Assembly (NCBI GenBank): GCA_944386225.1
Contig: CALXAH010000027.1
Span: 1-47,144, forward strand
From: an uncultured Gemmiger sp.
GTDB taxonomy: Bacteria > Bacillota > Clostridia > Oscillospirales > Ruminococcaceae
Length of the DNA: 47,144 nucleotides
Direction: 5' to 3'
The translations under genes and the position numbers were made by a program. Positions 46,720 to 47,144 of the stretch are shown here, in pieces; the stretch's first letter is position 1, and every line of letters starts with the position of its first letter. The notes under the pieces are model-generated. The model saw only the letters and a list, made by a program, of their open reading frames with translations, was not told the origin of the DNA and did not search any database.

Positions 46720-47144
46720 TTAGCCCCATCCGCCGGGCTGGGCCACATTCCACACCCGCAGACCATGCTTTTGCGCATAGCGCAGGGTGTAAGCTGTGCC
46801 GCCGGTAGGGCGGGTGCACCAGGCGATGCAGCAACCGGCGTTGTCCACCAAGTGCCGGTCGCGGGCCAGAAAGGCCTCACGGCCGGGCGTTTGGCAGCAG
46901 ACGACTACCTTGTCGACCCGCGCCTCCACAGCCGCCGCATGGGCCTGCTGGGCGGGTGTCCAGCGGCTCTGGTAGCCTGGGAAGGGCTGCACCAGAATGA
47001 TCCGGATCTGGGGCCGGCTTTCCCGCAGTGCGATCAGCCTTTCCGCCACCAGCGTGTCAAAGCCCAATGCACCGCCCACACCAAAGTAACGCACGCCCTC
47101 CTTCAGCAGCGGCTCCAGGCAGGCATACACCCGCTTCCAGATCT
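46720..47144 (-). CDS. SLOG-family protein (DUF1273/YpsA-like), copy 2, cut at window edge
   Basis: The C-terminal 140 residues of a protein nearly identical to that at 21120-21611 (FGVGGALGFDTLVAERL, IILVQPFPGYQSRW, VDNAGCCIAWCTRPTGGTAYTL). Its start lies outside the window on the right. The differences from copy 1 are scattered substitutions, so the two are paralogues rather than an assembly repeat. Confidence 0.9.
   Translation of the reverse strand, partial: IWKRVYACLEPLLKEGVRYFGVGGALGFDTLVAERLIALRESRPQIRIILVQPFPGYQSRWTPAQQAHAAAVEARVDKVVVCCQTPGREAFLARDRHLVDNAGCCIAWCTRPTGGTAYTLRYAQKHGLRVWNVAQPGGWG

Noticed and set aside
20650-47144. Nudix-SLOG duplication as an assembly artefact
   Set aside because: The copies differ by many scattered substitutions and have different 3' ends, so they are true paralogues.

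Overview
The window reads as genomic-island DNA from a gut Firmicute, most likely a Clostridia/Oscillospiraceae lineage near Faecalibacterium, Gemmiger or Subdoligranulum. That placement is inferred from GC-rich coding sequence, strong AGGAGG ribosome sites, PASTA-less zinc-ribbon Ser/Thr kinases and Tn916-class tyrosine integrases. Nothing essential or ribosomal is present. Almost everything is signalling, mobile or defence DNA, with clear base-composition shifts between blocks.

Region 1 (1-5575): the end of a small gene cluster (DUF6998-like protein; a MazG/HisE-like plus HhH-GPD fusion; a GNAT acetyltransferase), then an intact integrase, a broken second integrase, a palindrome-rich non-coding stretch and an XRE regulator. 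Region 2 (5833-18110): nine tightly packed minus-strand genes form one phospho-signalling operon. It encodes two transmembrane Ser/Thr kinases with extracellular beta-propeller-like domains, a secreted or anchored propeller-like protein, a zinc-ribbon FHA protein with TQ[AP]P repeats, two PP2C phosphatases, an extracellular HtrA-like protease with a cytosolic FHA domain, an extracellular VWA protein with a cytosolic FHA domain, and an RDD-FHA membrane protein. A promoter, an (AGAC)5 tract and a terminator-like leader hairpin precede it.

Region 3 (18466-36924): a patchwork between two copies of the 3' half of a tRNA-Arg(CCG) gene (19495 and 36845), which look like attachment-site scars. It holds a broken AAA/DUF4143 ATPase just outside the left copy. 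Inside are DUF4238, a Nudix-SLOG pair, a ribbon-helix-helix regulator, a metallophosphoesterase, a DUF6933-like protein, a GIY-YIG nuclease, a PadR pair and an XRE membrane regulator. Two more integrases bracket a fragment of a BREX or phosphorothioate-type locus (truncated BrxL, cysteine desulfurase, truncated WYL-type regulator). A VapE-type ATPase, covarying palindromes, a 46-bp tandem repeat and an SseB-macrodomain fusion follow.

Region 4 (37000-46240): a lower-GC defence operon under a consensus promoter with an operator-like dyad: MORC-type GHKL ATPase, Z1 helicase-like ATPase, PD-(D/E)XK protein and AIPR protein, then Vsr (opposite strand) and a Dcm-type cytosine methyltransferase. The window closes with a second, diverged Nudix-SLOG pair, cut by the window edge.

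The two most interesting units are the kinase/phosphatase/FHA operon, whose exported protease and VWA proteins both put an FHA domain inside the cell, and the nested island architecture with parallel integrase pairs and conserved structured DNA. The defence operon belongs to a gene association already noted in comparative genomics.
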